Assembly (NCBI GenBank): GCA_031277075.1
Contig: JAISLV010000103.1
Location: 1 to 7,077 of the forward strand
Source of the DNA: Endomicrobium sp.
GTDB taxonomy: Bacteria; Elusimicrobiota; Endomicrobiia; Endomicrobiales; Endomicrobiaceae
Direction: 5' to 3'
DNA: 7,077 nucleotides
The notes under the pieces are model-generated. The model worked only from the letters and a program-made list of their open reading frames with translations. It made no database searches and had not been told where the DNA came from. Shown in pieces: positions 6,001 to 7,077 of the stretch; position 1 is the first letter of the stretch, and each line of letters opens with the position of its first letter. Made by a program: the position numbers and the translations under genes.

Positions 6001-7077
6001 TTTGAAACGCCGATATTATATTTAATGTCCATTCTCATTCTTATCAGCTGTTTTTCAATATCCAATATAGCCCTTTCTATTTCCTGCTTGTCGGCTTTTT
6101 TGCTAAGACTCTTGCTTTTTTGCGAAGCGATATATAAAACCGACAATTCTCTTTCTGCGGCGTTTAACCGCTTGAGCCGCTGCTCGCGCGTCTCTACAGA
6201 GCTGATTTCATCGTCGTTAAGCGGCTGTAAAACGGCGTCGGTTTTATTTTTTATTTCGGTTAAATAATCGTTTTTATCCGTAAAATCCGAATATGCCGCA
6301 ATAGCGATTTCTGGCGACGGCATTTCTCCTTGTCTTGCAATCGCAGCTCTGAGGGCGGCGGCTTTTTGCGAAGCGTCGTCGTTTAATTTGGAACGCACTC
6401 TATCGCTAAATAAAAAGCCCCATAAACCTACAACAGCCGTAATGCCTGCAGCCGCCGCCGCGACAATAGGCGCAGACAGCGTAATTCCCGCTAACCCTGC
6501 AAGGGAAACGGCAAGGAAAGCAAACCCTGCAGCCGCAGCAGCCGCAATTAAAACGGGGAAAACGTATCTTCTGCTGGTAATATCTTTCGTGTCAAAACCG
6601 TTTTCGGCAAACAGTAAAGGAACGCCCGCGCCTGCAAGTTCGGCTTTTTTCTTGTTTTTCTTATCTTTTTGCTCTTTATTTTCCAACAATTTATTAATGC
6701 GCGACTGAACAAAAAGAGAAAGAGCCGTCACGAAAACAGTTACAGCCGTAAATTTCATACCCTTGCTTGTAAAGAAATCCGACACCTCTAAACGCCAATC
6801 CCCAAAGACGTCCGCCCTCTCTTTAGTTACATATTCCCCTGCATTATTGTAGATATATTTGTGCAGATACATTTTTGACGTATTGCCAATATTTGGCGTT
6901 CCGTCTTCGCTGTTTGCGTTAATAGGGTCAAATTCCCAATAATACAGCTCAACTCCAAATGTTTTCCCCAGCCCCTGTCTCATCTGAACATGGTCAAAGA
7001 ATTTTGTCATTTTTATGGAATATCCGTTGTAATCTGCAAAATCCTTGTAATGATCGCGCAAATACGCGTTAATATCC
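1..7077 (-). CDS. Giant GT48-like (FKS1/callose synthase-like) membrane glycosyltransferase, partial at both ends
   Basis: A single open frame of 2,358 complete codons (7076 down to 3) fills the window with no stop, start region or ribosome binding site, so both ends are cut by the window. Membrane and soluble parts alternate: exposed region (1-106), three helices (107-223), cytoplasmic dom1-like region (227-633), six helices (634-846), cytoplasmic catalytic region (about 930-1738), C-terminal membrane region (1739-1958), extra hairpins (1959-2096 and 2213-2266), and a Pro/Ala linker (2271-2331). GT48 motifs occur in family order, several without gaps. The family transfers glucose from UDP-glucose to make 1,3-beta-glucan and extrudes it across the membrane. 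FKS1 and callose synthases are roughly 1,800-1,950 residues; this protein is longer at both ends and has inserts. Only one cysteine (C1139) was seen. The frame is near certain; family membership rests on remembered motifs; substrate and activity are inferred. Confidence 0.88.
84..266 (-). other. Pro/Ala/Lys-rich linker (residues 2271-2331)
   Basis: About 60 residues of low-complexity Pro, Ala, Lys, Asp and Ser follow the last membrane hairpin, with repeated KPP, KPA and DPKAP-like units. Folded-looking sequence resumes with FKIITEDFTFPVL. This is the composition of a flexible interdomain tether, and it implies that another domain of the same giant protein is encoded beyond base 1. Confidence 0.7.
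273..788 (-). other. Helical soluble stretch followed by a membrane hairpin (residues 2097-2268)
   Basis: Residues 2097-2211 are soluble and mostly helical, with short amphipathic repeats such as ILKKVDLTGVDEQ and MKIDLNKLAS. The last part (about 2175-2211) could form a coiled coil. A hydrophobic region from 2213 to 2266 has proline breaks at P2222, P2235 and P2246 and is long enough for two helices, ending at the basic RKPK. This lies beyond the end of known GT48 enzymes, and no family was recognised. Confidence 0.5.
789..1202 (-). other. Alanine-rich membrane hairpins (residues 1959-2096)
   Basis: Hydrophobic segments lie at about 1960-1982, 1992-2013, 2018-2037, 2055-2073 and 2075-2092. 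Short basic loops (KKSNG at 1984 and the region around 2038-2054) separate some of them. They may be the final helices of the GT48 membrane domain or a lineage-specific extension. Their Ala/Gly/Val composition matches the other repeated hairpins in this protein. Confidence 0.55.
1203..1862 (-). other. GT48-like C-terminal membrane region (residues 1739-1958)
   Basis: Helices at about 1746-1764 and 1766-1788 follow the PGF motif directly, as in FKS1. A soluble loop with ATGR (1834-1837) and a KF..LF segment resembles the family's TGRGF...KFAENY loop. Two more helices (1873-1893 and 1895-1909) then lead to FFNQ (1909-1912). After this come R1934-W1935, S1940-R1941 and G1943, matching the family's FNPHQF...RW...SRG block before its last helices. 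Homology therefore extends past the catalytic core. Fewer helices are seen than in FKS1, which has about ten after the core. Confidence 0.68.
2082..2336 (-). other. Insert between the ED helix and the KGR motif (residues about 1581-1665)
   Basis: In fungal FKS1 the ED helix, RGG loop and KGR motif are separated by only a few residues. Here about 85 residues come between, including a Met/Gln-rich start (ALMQDQDMQ), an acidic helix and two DENG turns at 1629 and 1637. The chain then returns to a family-like SYYDSTMKVNKGRE segment. The insert sits beside what should be the active site, so it may cover or gate it. The function is inferred. Confidence 0.6.
2158..2193 (-). repeat. 12-bp in-frame direct repeat encoding DENG
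   Basis: The 12-mer ccgttttcgtct occurs at 2158-2169 and 2182-2193, exactly 24 bp (eight codons) apart and in the same frame, encoding two DENG turns. The first 11 bases occur again at 3718-3728, where they encode the DENG turn of the other DxDG-rich segment. Shared codons at separate inserts suggest recent duplication or strong codon preference. Confidence 0.6.
2802..3350 (-). other. Helical insert in the catalytic region (residues about 1243-1425)
   Basis: Between the KF...Q block with its following EEFVII strand and the ELTIFNF...GK block, GT48 enzymes usually have only a few tens of residues. Here there are about 180. The insert is rich in Lys and Glu and reads as long amphipathic helices, for instance 1325-1375 (KKKIDKLNDKEK and following) and 1390-1425. 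It could be a coiled-coil docking or regulatory element. No family was recognised. Confidence 0.6.
3678..3857 (-). other. DxDG/DENG-rich loop segment within the catalytic region (residues 1074-1133)
   Basis: Five short units with a D-x-[DN]-G or ADG turn follow one another: DTDGN (1074), DADGK (1082), DMNGK (1093), DENGE (1117) and ADGS (1131). The first two are spaced 8 residues and the third 11 residues on. The spacing suggests a set of beta hairpins or Ca-binding-like turns. It lies between the PRDLEA part and the WAxxR motif, where fungal enzymes have a variable acidic linker. Calcium binding is speculative. Confidence 0.5.
4539..5177 (-). other. Six-helix membrane block preceding the catalytic region (residues 634-846)
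   Basis: Six hydrophobic segments can be read at about 634-653, 655-680, 728-750, 756-782, 801-823 and 827-846. A soluble loop (684-725) lies between the second and third, and a basic loop (789-798) between the fourth and fifth. FKS1 and callose synthases likewise have six helices between dom1 and the catalytic region. An even number returns the chain to the cytoplasm, as the catalytic region requires. Helices are alanine/glycine-rich. Boundaries are by eye. Confidence 0.75.
5010..5117 (-). repeat. Membrane-hairpin repeat, copy 2 (residues 654-689)
   Basis: GITLSVPLIGAAI leads to AAGIAAAALFYN and then W684 and SKL, the same plan as copy 1. Looser copies of the plan appear at 2006-2036 (IALAAPVLA...) and 2236-2262. 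Convergence of alanine-rich helices is an alternative explanation. Confidence 0.5.
5178..6398 (-). other. Cytoplasmic region with FKS1_dom1-like segment (residues 227-633)
   Basis: This roughly 400-residue soluble, mostly charged and helical region lies between the N-terminal anchor and the six-helix block, the position of FKS1_dom1 in fungal and plant enzymes. The best match is residues 418-449 (5730-5825). There V420-A421, V435 and T437-P438 follow the family pattern VALYLL...V.F.PEC with one extra residue. The family's WGEA and PEC elements are not kept (F427-R-I-M and P438-A-V here). Residues 290-375 are strongly charged and could form a coiled coil. The order and placement support the assignment more than the residue identity does. 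Confidence 0.55.
6399..6488 (-). repeat. Membrane-hairpin repeat, copy 1 (residues 197-226)
   Basis: GITLSAPIV, an alanine run, then AGITA leads to a tryptophan and a basic stretch. It resembles copy 2 at 5010-5117 in the pattern GITLSxP....A..AGIxA followed by W and SKL. At the DNA level the 14-mer gacagcgtaattcc is shared (6475-6488 and 5104-5117). Confidence 0.5.
6399..6758 (-). other. Extra N-terminal membrane anchor: three predicted helices (residues 107-226)
   Basis: Three hydrophobic segments are visible: 107-126 (MKFTAVTVF onward), 171-196 (with a run of six alanines) and 198-223 (ITLSAPIV onward). A lysine-rich cytoplasmic loop separates the first from the second. Classic FKS1 and callose synthases, as I remember them, have no membrane helices before the dom1 region, so this looks like an added module linking an outer-face N-terminal part to the synthase. 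The third helix resembles a helix in the main membrane block (see repeat entries). Confidence 0.7.
6759..7076 (-). other. N-terminal exposed region of the giant protein (residues 1-106), unrecognised
   Basis: This soluble, aromatic-rich stretch comes just before the first membrane helix. It contains a YYWEFDP segment and an NSEDGTPNIGN loop and ends near W..LEVSDFF. The helix after it (107-126) is followed by a very lysine-rich stretch (about 131-148), which by the positive-inside rule puts residues 1-106 on the outer face of the membrane. I do not recognise a family. It is probably the tail of a larger domain encoded beyond base 7077, because no start codon with a plausible upstream signal is present. 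Confidence 0.5.

Noticed and set aside
6399..6600. GCC/GCG/GCT-rich runs that look like a microsatellite
   Set aside because: The runs are imperfect, use mixed alanine codons and are fully explained by the alanine-rich membrane helices.
5956..6708. Two plus-strand frames resembling small membrane proteins
   Set aside because: They are antisense to charged helical and alanine-rich codons of the main gene; hydrophobicity is a by-product of the complement.

Overview
The whole window is one uninterrupted reading frame on the minus strand. Reading down from base 7076 in steps of three, I translate 2,358 codons (7076 to 3) with no stop. The frame enters already open at the high-coordinate end and leaves still open at base 1, so this is the interior of a giant gene encoding more than 2,358 residues. 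There is no intergenic DNA, promoter, terminator, RNA gene, mobile element or second gene that I can support. Residue numbers here count from the codon at 7076-7074.

The main result is that this protein looks like a full-length relative of the eukaryotic 1,3-beta-glucan synthase family GT48 (fungal FKS1, plant callose synthase). I recognised it by eye, from remembered family motifs, in the correct order. They are an FKS1_dom1-like segment (about 418-449), six membrane segments (634-846), and a cytoplasmic catalytic region (about 930-1738). The catalytic region carries WNKII, a PRDLEA segment, WAxxRxQxL, KF...Q, a GK...DxN...Y...E block, YGHP, an ED pair and KGR...SxE...AxPGF. A C-terminal membrane region follows, with an FNQ...RW...SRKG block matching the family's FNPHQF...RW...SRG segment. 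The membrane topology also fits: the dom1 region and the catalytic region both fall in the cytoplasm.

The protein differs from the classic family in several ways. There is extra sequence and three extra membrane helices before the dom1 region. The catalytic region contains a helical insert of about 180 residues, an insert of about 85 residues and a run of DxDG/DENG units. Two signature stretches, NQNHA and TRGGxSKA, are eroded. Beyond the GT48 part there are alanine-rich membrane hairpins, a helical soluble stretch, another hairpin and a Pro/Ala/Lys linker leading into sequence outside the window.

The organism cannot be named from the sequence. A 7 kb intron-free frame, moderate GC with AGA-dominated arginine and many ATA and GCG codons, and the sheer gene length suggest an uncultured bacterium from a lineage with giant genes (Omnitrophota or Elusimicrobiota would fit). 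That is an inference; a protist, a giant virus or another host is not excluded. If active, the protein would polymerise a nucleotide-sugar, probably UDP-glucose, at the inner face of a membrane and extrude a beta-glucan-like polymer. Substrate and activity are not shown by the sequence.
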